The notes under the pieces: generated by a model
What the model was told of the DNA's origin: nothing
Database searches by the model: none
The model's input: the letters and a program-made list of their open reading frames with translations, nothing else
Origin: Chloroflexota bacterium
GTDB lineage: Bacteria > Chloroflexota > Anaerolineae > B4-G1 > SLSP01
NCBI GenBank assembly: GCA_029555965.1
Contig: JAKQHY010000173.1
Coordinates: 1 to 64,000, forward strand
DNA length: 64,000 nt
Direction: 5' to 3'
Shown: positions 1 to 9,315 of the stretch, in pieces
Layout: each line of letters opens with the position of its first letter
Numbering within the stretch: position 1 is the stretch's first letter
Position numbers and translations under genes: made by a program

Positions 1-621
1 GATGAGGCTGCTCTCGTCGTGGACGTCGCGCAGCACGCCCGGCACGTTGGTGAGGATGAGCAGCGTCTCGGCCTTGAGCGCGCCGGCCACCGCCGCCGCC
101 GCCCGGTCGCCGTCCACGTTGAGCGCATCGCCCTCGTAGCTGATGGCGTTCGGCGCGATCACCGGCGTGTAGCCCGCATCCAGCAGTAGCTTGAGCAAGG
201 CCACATTGACCCGCTCGATCACGCCGCTGTACTCGCCGCGCAGAATCTTGCGCTTGCCATCCTCGATGATGCGCAGGTGATCCTTGCGCGTCCCCTCCAA
301 CAGCCGCCCATCAATGCCGGAAAGTCCCACCGCGTTGACGCCCAACTGCTGCAAGCGCTCCACCAGCAGCTTGTTGATCTTGCCCGCCGTCACCATCACG
401 AAAATCTCCAACGTCTCGCGGTCGGTGTAGCGGCTGCTGTGTCCCGATACCGACGTGACGAAGCGCGGCGGATGTCCCAACTGCTCCGAAATCACATTCG
501 TCTCGTGCGACCCGCCGTGAACCAGCACGATCTGCTGCCCCTGCTTGACCAATTCCGCTACGTCGGCGATGACCGCCTCCGTATCCAACCCCTCGCCCCC
601 TCCGGCTTTGATAACGAGCAT
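1..621 (-). CDS. lysZ: LysZ/ArgB-type amino-acid kinase ([LysW]-aminoadipate/glutamate kinase), 3' end outside window
   Basis: Reverse-strand translation from ATG at 621 reads MLVIKAGGGEGLDTEAVIADVAELVKQGQQIVLVHGGSHETNVISEQLG..., an acetylglutamate-kinase-like N-terminus; next to lysY/X/W. Confidence 0.85.
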   Translation of the reverse strand, partial: MLVIKAGGGEGLDTEAVIADVAELVKQGQQIVLVHGGSHETNVISEQLGHPPRFVTSVSGHSSRYTDRETLEIFVMVTAGKINKLLVERLQQLGVNAVGLSGIDGRLLEGTRKDHLRIIEDGKRKILRGEYSGVIERVNVALLKLLLDAGYTPVIAPNAISYEGDALNVDGDRAAAAVAGALKAETLLILTNVPGVLRDVHDESSLI

Positions 622-640
622 AAGTTCCTCCTTTTTCAAG

Positions 641-689
641 TAGACGGTAGATGGTAGACGGTAGACAGGCCTGTCTACCATCACCGTCT
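641..689. repeat. Heptanucleotide array (AGACGGT-type) with inverted copy
   Basis: tagacggtagatggtagacggtagacaggcctgtctaccatcaccgtct. Confidence 0.85.
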
Positions 690-709
690 GCTTTTAGTCC
701 GATTCTTCC

Positions 710-901
710 TCAAACCAATTTCGCCCCAGGGTTTGAAAAAAAGTCCAGGTCCACAGACACGCGATGCCCCAATCGTAGGGCCAACGCCGTACCGCCGGCC
801 AGGTAGCAACGCGAGGCAGAAGGACAACTTCCAACGAAATGCAGCACTTCCCGCATAGACGGTGTGATGGTTTCCCAATGCACCGGCGTCAATGCAACCA
901 T
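710..901 (-). pseudogene. Truncated AbiEii-type nucleotidyltransferase toxin
   Basis: MVALTPVHWETITPSMREVLHFVGSCPSASRCYLAGGTALALRLGHRVSVDLDFFSNPG...; GGTALAL..GHR.S.DLDFF motif, then the frame ends at a 7-A run. Confidence 0.6.
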
Positions 902-1119
902 ATCTGACGCTCCTTTGGACGCACCGCTTGCCCTAATCCCAACAACACACACCATAAGTTGTAACGTCGCCACGGCAGGCGTCGCATCCCCGACTCTTGC
1001 ACCCATGCGGCAATAACAGAACGACCATAACGTGCAAACAACCACCGCAATTCCTTACGATTTCCGTAGGATAACACCCGTTCGATAATCAAGCTGCTGT
1101 GTTGCATAGGGTCAAGCAT
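889..1119 (-). CDS. Small antitoxin-like protein upstream of the AbiEii-like remnant
   Basis: MLDPMQHSSLIIERVLSYGNRKELRWLFARYGRSVIAAWVQESG...; 13-bp overlap with the downstream toxin start, as in TA operons. Confidence 0.5.
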   Translation of the reverse strand: MLDPMQHSSLIIERVLSYGNRKELRWLFARYGRSVIAAWVQESGMRRLPWRRYNLWCVLLGLGQAVRPKERQIWLH

Positions 1120-1260
1120 TTCCAGATCATATTCTTGAAAGCAGGGAACGAGGCTGTAAGGGATACCCCTTCAGTCACAGTTCCCACTATGCCGGCTTGC
1201 TCAGTCACATTTGCTTGAATAAAAGGCATACTCCTACCCTCAGTCAGAGGATAAACCCCG

Positions 1261-1288
1261 TCCACCGTCTACCGTCTACCGTCTACCG
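1261..1288. repeat. Heptanucleotide array (ACCGTCT), inverted relative to 641-689
   Basis: tccaccgtctaccgtctaccgtctaccg; also encodes the C-terminal VDGRR of the adjacent GNAT. Confidence 0.8.
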
Positions 1289-1736
1289 ATTTCACCATCA
1301 ACAAACACGGATTTGCTTCATCCCAAAACATCGGGAACTCTTCCAATGGTCTGAAGCCCATCGCCTCATAGAAGAGGCGGGTTTTGGCATACCCTTTGTC
1401 GGGATGCGCAGAGCTGAGTGTCTTCACCTGCAAATATTCCACGCCCTGTTGATGCAGATAGGCTTCCACGGCGGAAAGCAGCGCGCGCCCGACGCCCTGG
1501 TGATGCATCTCCGGCAGCACGCCGAGGACGTGCAACTCGGCAGCATACGGGTTGTGCAGCCGCACCGTCATAAAACCCACCACACGCCCCTCAGCCCACG
1601 CCACGAACGTCGGTAACTCATCCACATCGCGGATGTATTGCGCCGTTGCTTCCTCAATCCCAAACCACTCCGGCAGTGCGCGCAGAATCGGCCCGCACAC
1701 CGCGCTTTGTCCTAATAAAGGGCCTTCGATGATCAT
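1269..1736 (-). CDS. GNAT family N-acetyltransferase
   Basis: 155 aa; VLGVLPEMHHQGVGRALLSAVEAYLHQQG acetyl-CoA motif. Confidence 0.85.
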   Translation of the reverse strand: MIIEGPLLGQSAVCGPILRALPEWFGIEEATAQYIRDVDELPTFVAWAEGRVVGFMTVRLHNPYAAELHVLGVLPEMHHQGVGRALLSAVEAYLHQQGVEYLQVKTLSSAHPDKGYAKTRLFYEAMGFRPLEEFPMFWDEANPCLLMVKSVDGRR

Positions 1737-1852
1737 AGTCTGATGGTGTTAGTCTTGTAGTCCGACAGTCGTTAGTCTTGTAGTCCGATAGTCGTTATCC
1801 TGAGTCTTGCATCCTGACTTCGGACTATACGACTACAAGACTATAGACTACA
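1737..1852. repeat. Heptanucleotide-type array with inverted arm
   Basis: ...gttagtcttgtagtccgacagtcgttagtcttgtagtccgatagtcg...ggactatacgactacaagactatagacta. Confidence 0.7.
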
Positions 1853-2894
1853 CCGGGTGCAACCCCGGAAATTCCAGCCCCAGCTTCTCCGGCCAACCGT
1901 ACATCACGTTCATCGCCTGCGCCGCGCTGCCAGCCGCGCCCTTCATCAGATTGTCAATCGCGGCAATGACGATGGCGCGCCCCCCCGGTTCGTCCAGCAC
2001 AAAGCCGATGTCGCAGTAATTGGAGCCGGAGAGCAGCTTAGGTTCGGGATAACGATGAATCCCCCGGCTGGCGCGCACCAACCGCACAAACGGCTCGTCG
2101 CCGTAGTCCTCGCGGTAGAGCTTCCACAGGTCACGCTCAGCCAGCGCCTTGCCCGCGTCGGTAAGCAGACAGTGACACGTCGCCAGCGCGCCGCGCACGA
2201 TGTCCACCGAGGTCACGGTGAAGTGGAAGTGCGGGTCAGCCGGGTCAAGCCGCAATTCCTGGATCATCTCCGCGACGTGGCGATGTCCAAACGGCGAGTA
2301 CGTCCGCACTACGCCCGCCCGCTCCGGGTGATGCGAGGCTTCGGTGGCCTTATTGCCGCCCTCGGACGATCCCACCTTCACCTCGACCACGGCTTCGCGC
2401 ACCAGGCCCCGCTTGTAGAGCGGCGCAAGCGCGAGAATCGTGACGGTGGCATTGCAGCCGACCCCGCTGATGTATTTCCCGCTCTGCATCTCCGCGCGAT
2501 GCAATTCCGGCAGCCCGTAGACGAAGCGCGCCAGCCATTCGGGGTGGGGATGCTTGTGCTCGTACCAGCGCTCGTAATCCGCCGGGTTGCGCAAGCGGAA
2601 GTCGCCGGACAGGTCTACGATGCGCTCCGCCATCCCCGCGAACTCGTCAATGCGCGCCCAGGCCGTGCCATGCGGCAGCGCGAGGAACAGCAGATCGCAC
2701 GGCTTCAACTCCGCCAGCCGGCTGAACTTCAAATTGGTGTGCCCCCGCAAATTCGGGTGGACAAAATGCGCAAACTCCCCCGCATACGTCTCCGACGTGA
2801 TCTGCGCGACCTCCACATTCGGATGAAACAACAACAAACGCAACAATTCCCCTCCGGCATAGCCGGAAGCGCCAACGATAGCAGCTTTTACCAT
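1848..2894 (-). CDS. lysY: [LysW]-aminoadipate/glutamate 6(5)-phosphate reductase (ArgC/LysY family)
   Basis: MVKAAIVGASGYAGGELLRLLLFHPNVEV..., GVGCNATVTILALAPL active-site Cys region. Confidence 0.9.
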   Translation of the reverse strand: MVKAAIVGASGYAGGELLRLLLFHPNVEVAQITSETYAGEFAHFVHPNLRGHTNLKFSRLAELKPCDLLFLALPHGTAWARIDEFAGMAERIVDLSGDFRLRNPADYERWYEHKHPHPEWLARFVYGLPELHRAEMQSGKYISGVGCNATVTILALAPLYKRGLVREAVVEVKVGSSEGGNKATEASHHPERAGVVRTYSPFGHRHVAEMIQELRLDPADPHFHFTVTSVDIVRGALATCHCLLTDAGKALAERDLWKLYREDYGDEPFVRLVRASRGIHRYPEPKLLSGSNYCDIGFVLDEPGGRAIVIAAIDNLMKGAAGSAAQAMNVMYGWPEKLGLEFPGLHPV

Positions 2895-2929
2895 TCGATT
2901 CACCTCGTGATAGCGACATTGCTTTCTCA

Positions 2930-3032
2930 CGACGTAAAACGTAAGACGTAAAACGTAAGGCGTAAAACGTAATGAATACCCAAGCAGATCATTACGTTTT
3001 ACGTTTTACGCATCACGCATCACGCATCACGC
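2930..3032. repeat. Heptanucleotide array ACGTAAA/ACGTAAG with inverted arm, then GCATCAC x3
   Basis: acgtaaaacgtaagacgtaaaacgtaaggcgtaaaacgtaat...attacgttttacgttttacgcatcacgcatcacgcatcacgc. Confidence 0.9.
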
Positions 3033-3881
3033 CGAGGTTTTCTCTGCAACTTGTAGGACGTACTCCACCATCTTCCCCGCAATATCCACTGTCACCACCT
3101 CACTGGCGCCGTGGAATTCCGGGGCGTGGTTGACCTCGTTGACGAGGATGCGCCCATCCTGCGTCTCGAACAAATCCACCGAAACCACGCCGCCGCCCAC
3201 CGCCTTTGTGGCTTCCCGCGACCAGTGGACGATGTCGTCGGTCAGCGGGCAGACGACGGGCGCGCCGCCCCGCGCCGTGTTCGTGATCCAGTGGTCGGAC
3301 TGGCGGTAGATGGCGTAGATGACCTCATCGCCCACCACCATCGTGCGGATGTCGCGCCCCGGCTTTTCGACGTACTCCTGGATGTAAATGACGTTGTGCT
3401 GGTAGCCGCCAAGCGTCGCCTTGTGTTCCAGGAGAGCCTCGGCGGCGTCGCGGTCATTGACGCGCGCCAGCAGCCGCCCCCACGATCCGAACAGCGGCTT
3501 GAGCACCACCGGATAGCCCAGCGCCTCGATGGCTTCTAGCGCCGCCTCCGGCGACAACGCCATCACCGTGCGCGGAGACGGAATCCCCACCTCAATCAGC
3601 GCCGCGCTGGTGAGATACTTGTCGCCGCACGTCGCCACCGTCTTGTGCGGGCTGATGCACGGGATGCCCGCGCCTTCCAGCCAGCGCGTGACGTAGTAGG
3701 CTTCCGTGTGGCTCACGCAGCGGATCAGCGCCGCGTCGTAGTCCCCCGGTCCCGGCCCGCCGACCTCAAAGCGCACCTCGCGCGGGTCAATCCGATCCCA
3801 GGTCACGCCGCGTTCATCCAGCGCCGCCGTAATCAACTTCTCTTCCACCCGCTTGCGGGAATAAAAGACAGCAATTTTCAT
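3027..3881 (-). CDS. lysX: LysX-type ATP-grasp ligase (LysW-amino acid ligase)
   Basis: 284 aa RimK-like ATP-grasp; next to lysW and lysY. Confidence 0.9.
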   Translation of the reverse strand: MKIAVFYSRKRVEEKLITAALDERGVTWDRIDPREVRFEVGGPGPGDYDAALIRCVSHTEAYYVTRWLEGAGIPCISPHKTVATCGDKYLTSAALIEVGIPSPRTVMALSPEAALEAIEALGYPVVLKPLFGSWGRLLARVNDRDAAEALLEHKATLGGYQHNVIYIQEYVEKPGRDIRTMVVGDEVIYAIYRQSDHWITNTARGGAPVVCPLTDDIVHWSREATKAVGGGVVSVDLFETQDGRILVNEVNHAPEFHGASEVVTVDIAGKMVEYVLQVAEKTSA

Positions 3882-3899
3882 CTGAACCTCATCAGGCGA

Positions 3900-3999
3900 G
3901 TGAGGAATTAGGAATTAGGAATTAGGAGTTAGGAATGGAACAGCTCGCAACTCCTCACTCCTAACTCCTCACTCCTAACTCCTAACTCGCTACTCGCTA
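3900..3999. repeat. Heptanucleotide array GGAATTA / inverted ACTCCTA
   Basis: aggaattaggaattaggaattaggagttagg...actcctcactcctaactcctcactcctaactcctaactcgctactcgcta. Confidence 0.9.
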
Positions 4000-4167
4000 C
4001 TCGCCCCAGTCTTCCTTCACTTCCGGCGCCAGGTCTACCTCAAGCGGGTCAACGCCAACAACTTCCAATTCCACGCCACAATCCGGGCACACGACGATTT
4101 CGCCTTCTTCAATGCCGTCTTCCAATTCCAACTCGGCTGCACATTCGGGACATTCTACAGTTTGCAT
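3997..4167 (-). CDS. lysW: LysW amino-group carrier protein (not in the supplied ORF track)
   Basis: [56 protein letters not shown]; two CPxC motifs, acidic, C-terminal EDWGE typical of LysW. Confidence 0.95.
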   Translation of the reverse strand: MQTVECPECAAELELEDGIEEGEIVVCPDCGVELEVVGVDPLEVDLAPEVKEDWGE

Positions 4168-4192
4168 GATATTATCTCCTTCGCTTTTAGAA

Positions 4193-4277
4193 ATGGGTAA
4201 TGGGTAATGGGTAATGGGTAAGAAGTAATGCTATCTGGCACTCATTACTCATTACTCATTACTTTCTACTTCTCAAA
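4193..4277. repeat. Heptanucleotide array GGGTAAT with inverted ATTACTC arm
   Basis: aatgggtaatgggtaatgggtaatgggtaag...actcattactcattactcattactttctacttctc. Confidence 0.9.
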
Positions 4278-4281
4278 GTAC

Positions 4282-4311
4282 AAAAAAAGCCAGCCCCCAC
4301 CTGGGACTGGC
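4282..4311 (-). terminator. Intrinsic terminator upstream of lysW
   Basis: Minus strand GCCAGTCCC-AGGTG-GGGGCTGGC then TTTTTTT. Confidence 0.8.
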
Positions 4312-4338
4312 CTTTTCTTTGTTAAATTCCTGCGGTAA

Positions 4339-4416
4339 CTACGCCAAACAAAGCCGACCCAGATGGTCTGGTTCGACGTTCTTACGAGGGCGACGGATTT
4401 GCTTGATTACCTTCAT
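4339..4416 (-). CDS. Candidate K/R-rich leader peptide of the lysW operon (25 aa)
   Basis: MKVIKQIRRPRKNVEPDHLGRLCLA*, directly followed by the terminator at 4282-4311 and then lysW. Confidence 0.45.
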   Translation of the reverse strand: MKVIKQIRRPRKNVEPDHLGRLCLA

Positions 4417-4492
4417 ATTCTGCCATTGAATTCTACAACTAAATTAGCTTGTAAAATATCACAAAGGCAGGAATTGTCAAATGACACCCCGG

Positions 4493-5581
4493 TTATGTGA
4501 CATTCATCTGACTACGCAGTTGCCCGCACCCGGCAGCGATCTGCGCGCCGCGCCGTTGGCGCATGGTGTGCGGGATGCCGGCGCGATCCAGGGCCACCGT
4601 AAACGCTTCGATGGCTTCTGGCGACGAGGGCTGTGCGGCAAAATCCGGCGTGGGGTTGATCTGAATCAGGTTGATGTGCGCCGGGATGTCCCCCACCCGC
4701 GCCGCCAACGCCGCGACTTGTTCCGGCGTATCGGTGACGCCGCCGATGAGCACCCATTCCAGCAGTACGCGCCGCCGGGTTTTGGTGGTGTAACGTCGGA
4801 GCGCGGCAAACAGCTCATCCAGCGGATAGCGCCGGTTGATGGGCATGAGCGCGCTGCGCGCGTCGTCGGTGGCAGCGTGGAGTGAGACGGCCAGGTTGAC
4901 GCGCAATCCTTCGTCCGCCAAGCGATCAATCCCAGGAACGATGCCGGCCGTGCTCAGCGTGATGCGCCGCTCGACGAAGCCCCAGCCGCGCGGGTCGCAC
5001 AGCCGCCGGATCGCGGCGAGGGTGTTCTCGTAGTTCAGCAGCGGCTCGCCCATCCCCATCAGCACGAAGTTGGAGAGAGACTCACCGCGCGCGAGCAGTT
5101 CCCGCTGCACGCCCATCACTTGCGCGACGATCTCGCCGCTGGTCAACTGCCGCACGAAGCCCATCTGCCCGGTGGCGCAGAACGTGCAGCCACACGCACA
5201 CCCCACCTGCGTCGAGATGCACGCGCTGCGCCGTTCGACTTCGCTCACGGCAAGCCGACGACGATATTGCATCAACACGACTTCGATCTGCGCGCCGTCG
5301 CTCAGTTGCAGCAAGTCTTTCCTCGCGCCGTCGGACGATTCCTGCCGGGCGATCCGCGCGGGCAGCGCGAGTGAGAATTCGTCTGCCAGCCGCGCACGCA
5401 CCGAAGGCGGCAGCGCAGTAACCTGCTCAAAGTCGCCAATCCCCTGCCGGTAGACAGCCCGCCACACCTCCCGCGTCCATTCGCGCGACTCGCCCCATTC
5501 AGACAAGCGCACTTCCAGGTCGGTAAAATCAAGATTGTAGAGACTGGCGTTCAGTGAATCCATTTTGGCGGCGGAGTTCAC
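4493..5581 (-). CDS. rlmN: 23S rRNA (adenine2503-C2)-methyltransferase
   Basis: Radical SAM CACGCTFCATG, MGMGEPL, SLHAATD motifs. Confidence 0.95.
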   Translation of the reverse strand: MNSAAKMDSLNASLYNLDFTDLEVRLSEWGESREWTREVWRAVYRQGIGDFEQVTALPPSVRARLADEFSLALPARIARQESSDGARKDLLQLSDGAQIEVVLMQYRRRLAVSEVERRSACISTQVGCACGCTFCATGQMGFVRQLTSGEIVAQVMGVQRELLARGESLSNFVLMGMGEPLLNYENTLAAIRRLCDPRGWGFVERRITLSTAGIVPGIDRLADEGLRVNLAVSLHAATDDARSALMPINRRYPLDELFAALRRYTTKTRRRVLLEWVLIGGVTDTPEQVAALAARVGDIPAHINLIQINPTPDFAAQPSSPEAIEAFTVALDRAGIPHTMRQRRGAQIAAGCGQLRSQMNVT

Positions 5582-5625
5582 AACAGGCAGTCCATTAAAA
5601 TCCGTTCAATCCGTTGAACAAACGA

Positions 5626-6090
5626 TCACCGCGCGTCGGCCGACACTCGATGCACGTCCCGCACCGCCAGCAATCTCCCTCCCAGGTTAGGCAGCAGATA
5701 CAAGACCACGTCCGGCGCTTGCGCAAAACGAAAGCCCATGTACAGGCCCAGGATGCCGTCGCGTTCCACCACCTCAATCTCGCTCCACGGAATCCACAGC
5801 GGCGCGTGCCCGACTCGAAACAGCGGCATGACGGCCAGATACAGCCCTGCGGGGTCTGCGCCAAGGGTCAGAACGCTGCGATAGTTCACGAATCCTAGCC
5901 GCCCACCGCGCCACGTCCAAGTCTGACCCGTGAAGGGTTCAACCGCGCGATAGAACGACGCCAGACGCCCCCATCCGCCCAGCCGGGAAAGCAGCCACAC
6001 CACAAAACACCAGAAGGGGATGAAGATGAGCGGAAATGCCATCACAATCAGCAAAATAAACAGAAGTGAAACCGAATTGTCAGGTTGCAT
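5626..6090 (-). CDS. Hypothetical membrane protein
   Basis: 154 aa with strongly hydrophobic N-terminus. Confidence 0.6.
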   Translation of the reverse strand: MQPDNSVSLLFILLIVMAFPLIFIPFWCFVVWLLSRLGGWGRLASFYRAVEPFTGQTWTWRGGRLGFVNYRSVLTLGADPAGLYLAVMPLFRVGHAPLWIPWSEIEVVERDGILGLYMGFRFAQAPDVVLYLLPNLGGRLLAVRDVHRVSADAR

Positions 6091-6127
6091 ACATCATTTC
6101 TCCTCCAAAAATAGCAAAATCCCTAAC

Positions 6128-7552
6128 TCACAAAATCAGCAAATCACAAAATCTTTGTCCGCTCAACCCCTTCTGAATCTTATGCGCCAGCGCCAACGCT
6201 CGTTCCGGCGCGTCGCCGACGTAATCGCGGGCGTCCAGGGCCGCGCGGATGTCGTCGGCAGACAAATGCGCCAGCAGGCGCGCGTCTCCCGCCAGCAAGT
6301 CGGCCAGCGGATTGAGACGCCCGGACTCCACCTGGCCCCATGCCTGCATAGCGACTTCGCGCAGGACTTCGTGCATCTCCTGGCGGTCGGCGCCGGCCTT
6401 GACAAGGCGCATGAGCAACGGTTCGATCCCGGCAAACGGGCCATAAGTCGCCAGATTGCGGGCGATGGCGGCCTCGTTGACACGCAGGTCGCGCACGAGG
6501 CGTAGGCTCACGCTCAACAGTTCGTCCGCCGTGAGGAATGCCTCTGGCAAGATAATACGCCGGTTGGCTGAGTCGTCAAGCGTGCGTTCGAGCAGCGAGT
6601 GCGCGGCATCGTCCCAGGCGACGCGCGGCAGTTGGACGAGGTAGCGCGCCAGGCTGTCCACGTTCTCCGCGCGGATAGGGTTGCGCTTGAAAGGCATCGC
6701 CGACGAGCCGACCTGCTTCGATCCAAACGGCTCCGCCCACTCGCCGATGGCCGGCGTCTGCAAAATACGCAAATCGAAGGCGAAGCGGTAGAGCGTAGCT
6801 CCCAATCCGGCGAGCGCGTTCAGCATGGTGAACTCCTGGCGGCGCGGGTAAGTCTGGTTGGCAATGGCCCACGCGGGCAAGCCGAGGTCAGTCATCACCT
6901 CCGCCTCGAACTGCGCGGGCGTGGTCTGCCCGGCCAGCAGCAGTTGATACGAAGCCGACGTCCCCACCGCGCCCTTGAAGCCCTTGCCGCGCCACTCCGC
7001 GCGCGCGCGGGTCAGGTCGGCGCGATCCGCCAGCAGGTCTTGCGCGTAGGCCGCCAACCGGTAGCCGAGCGTGGTTGGTTCGGCCGGCTGGATGTGGGTG
7101 AAGCCCATGCAGGGCGTCGCCGCCCACCGCTCGATTTGCGCGGCGAAGGCCAGCAGCAGCGCGTCCACCTGCTTGAGAAGCAAATCCAGCGCGTCGCGGA
7201 CTTGCAGCGCGGTGGCGTTGTCGCGCACGTCCATCGAGGTCGCGCCCAGGTGGATGATCGCGCCGCCCACCGGGCACTGCTCGGCAAAGGCGCGGATTTC
7301 GGCCATCACGTCGTGGTGGATTTCCGCCTCAATGGCCTGCGAGCGCGCGAAGTCCACGGCTTCGGCGTGACCTTCCAGGTCGGCGACCTGCTCCGGCGTG
7401 ACCAGCCCGTAGCGGCTTTGCACGCGCGCCAGCGCCACCCAGATACGGCGATACAGACGGCGCGCTGCAATCTCACTCCAAATCTCCCGCATCTCCGGCG
7501 AGCCATAGCGCCAGGTGAACGGGGAAACGTAAGGATCAGGATTCTTTTGCAT
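6128..7552 (-). CDS. purB: Adenylosuccinate lyase
   Basis: AIIHLGATSMDVRDNA and GSSAMPFKRNPIRAENV signatures. Confidence 0.93.
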   Translation of the reverse strand: MQKNPDPYVSPFTWRYGSPEMREIWSEIAARRLYRRIWVALARVQSRYGLVTPEQVADLEGHAEAVDFARSQAIEAEIHHDVMAEIRAFAEQCPVGGAIIHLGATSMDVRDNATALQVRDALDLLLKQVDALLLAFAAQIERWAATPCMGFTHIQPAEPTTLGYRLAAYAQDLLADRADLTRARAEWRGKGFKGAVGTSASYQLLLAGQTTPAQFEAEVMTDLGLPAWAIANQTYPRRQEFTMLNALAGLGATLYRFAFDLRILQTPAIGEWAEPFGSKQVGSSAMPFKRNPIRAENVDSLARYLVQLPRVAWDDAAHSLLERTLDDSANRRIILPEAFLTADELLSVSLRLVRDLRVNEAAIARNLATYGPFAGIEPLLMRLVKAGADRQEMHEVLREVAMQAWGQVESGRLNPLADLLAGDARLLAHLSADDIRAALDARDYVGDAPERALALAHKIQKGLSGQRFCDLLIL

Positions 7553-7571
7553 TTCAGACCTCCCTTGAAAA

Positions 7572-7632
7572 TGGGGATTGGGGATTGGGGATTAGGGATT
7601 GGGGCGTGGCCCAATCCCTAATCCCTAGTCCC
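7572..7632. repeat. Heptanucleotide array GGGGATT with inverted arm
   Basis: ggggattggggattggggattagggattgggg...cccaatccctaatccctagtcccc. Confidence 0.85.
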
Positions 7633-9075
7633 CACCCCCCTTCTAGCAGTGCAACTTACAGCGGTGACGATGAGCAACAGGATGAGCGGGATCACCGGCA
7701 GGCGGAAACGAATCTGGCTGATCGGGCCGGGGATGAAGGTCACGTAGAAAATGACGGCCAGCAGGAATAGTGACAGCAGGCGCGGGCGCAATCGCCACGC
7801 TCCCACCGCCGCCAGGACGCCTCCGAGCGCGTACATCGCCCCCCACCCGGCCCACAAACCGAGCGCCAGCGGGGGGAGCGCGCGCCAGCGTTCACCTACA
7901 ACCTGATCCCATGCAGCAGCCACCTGTCCTTGCGCCAGCGACTTGAGCGCCGCGCCGAAAACGTCGCCCGGCACGGCCAACGCCTCCCAGGATTGCCCGG
8001 TAAGGTGAGTATACCAGAATTTATGCTCCTGCGGGACAAACGACCAGAGCCACCAGCGCGTGTGGCTGACCAGAAACGCCATCGGATGCGCGCGGAGCAG
8101 CTTGCCGGTCACGGCCTTGAGCTGCTGCAAGCGCGCGTCGCGGGCGCGGGTGGAAAGGGTCGCTTCGGGAACCGACTCCCAACCGTAGCGCACCGCCGTC
8201 TCTCCGACGATTTCCGCGTACAGTTCCTCCCAACGGGTTGACCAGGGCGCAACGGCCTCGCCGCGCAGGCGCGCCAGCATCGCCACCGCGCTGACGTGCG
8301 CCAGGTTGTCGTCAAACGTGCGCGTGTAGAACCATTCCCCGAAGACGACGCGGTTGCGAATGAACCAGGGCGCCAGCATCACACCGATGACCCCGGCCAT
8401 CAACGCCGCGCCGCGCCACCAGCGCCGCCGCCCCGTGGTGACGCCGTGAATCAGGATTAGCAGCAGCGCCAGGGGCAGGAATTGGATGTTGGGTTTGCAC
8501 AAAATCGCGCAGCCGAACGCCACGCCGCAGCGGAGCGCGTCACGGTCGCGCCCGCGCAAAATGTAGCGGGCGAACATCCAGACGGCGGTGGTGAGCAGGA
8601 AACCGAACAGAATCTCGGTCAGCAATTCGTTGCAGAAACGCCACGAGGACGGGTTGAGCGCGTACAGCAACCCCGTCAGCCGACCGACGCGCTGCCCACC
8701 CAGGCAACAGCCCAGGCGAAAGGCGACGATGACCGTCAGGGCGTCTATCAAGATGTGGATAAGCGCGACAAAATCGGGCGCGGGGCCGGCGATGGCATAA
8801 TTGGCCGCCACAAACAGCGGGTAAAGGGGGGCGCGCACGTTGTCGGCGCGCAAGGGCGGTTCGGTATTCATCGAGTAAACGCCGTGCTCCAGCAGATTGC
8901 GCGCCAGCCAATGATAGCCTTGCGCGTCCACGTGCGTGAACTGCATCCCGTGCGGCGCCGTGGCAAAATACCAGCCGCGCACGCCCACCGCCAGCAAAAG
9001 CAGCAGGAGCGGCGTCCACAGCCGGCGCAGCCGCGCAGGGCGTGGAGGAGAAGGAAGGATATTTTCATCCATCAT
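7618..9075 (-). CDS. Multi-pass membrane glycosyltransferase (GT39/ArnT-like)
   Basis: Start MMDENILPSPPRPARL; many TM segments, N-terminal loop with THVDAQGYHWLARNL. Confidence 0.75.
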   Translation of the reverse strand: MMDENILPSPPRPARLRRLWTPLLLLLLAVGVRGWYFATAPHGMQFTHVDAQGYHWLARNLLEHGVYSMNTEPPLRADNVRAPLYPLFVAANYAIAGPAPDFVALIHILIDALTVIVAFRLGCCLGGQRVGRLTGLLYALNPSSWRFCNELLTEILFGFLLTTAVWMFARYILRGRDRDALRCGVAFGCAILCKPNIQFLPLALLLILIHGVTTGRRRWWRGAALMAGVIGVMLAPWFIRNRVVFGEWFYTRTFDDNLAHVSAVAMLARLRGEAVAPWSTRWEELYAEIVGETAVRYGWESVPEATLSTRARDARLQQLKAVTGKLLRAHPMAFLVSHTRWWLWSFVPQEHKFWYTHLTGQSWEALAVPGDVFGAALKSLAQGQVAAAWDQVVGERWRALPPLALGLWAGWGAMYALGGVLAAVGAWRLRPRLLSLFLLAVIFYVTFIPGPISQIRFRLPVIPLILLLIVTAVSCTARRGVGTRD

Positions 9076-9315
9076 TGAACATCTATCATGATACGTGCAA
9101 TGCATGCAGTATAACATAATCAGACCCTACGCAAACGAATGGGAATTTACCGCAAAAGCACGCAGAGTTCGCACTTGTTAAGTCAAACCTAAAAACCTTT
9201 GCGCTCTTGGTGCCCTTCGTGGTTTTTCAGGAGTGTTAGGGATGAAGCATAAGCCTTGTCTTTATCACGCCCATTAGTACAATGAAAGTTATCCCTCAAC
9301 CTCGCACTAAACTAA

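Noticed and set aside
1857-2951. 364-aa plus-strand ORF
   Set aside because: Shadow of lysY on the opposite strand.
3900-4277. CRISPR-like direct repeats
   Set aside because: Units are 7 bp without unique spacers and with inverted arms; no cas genes in the window.
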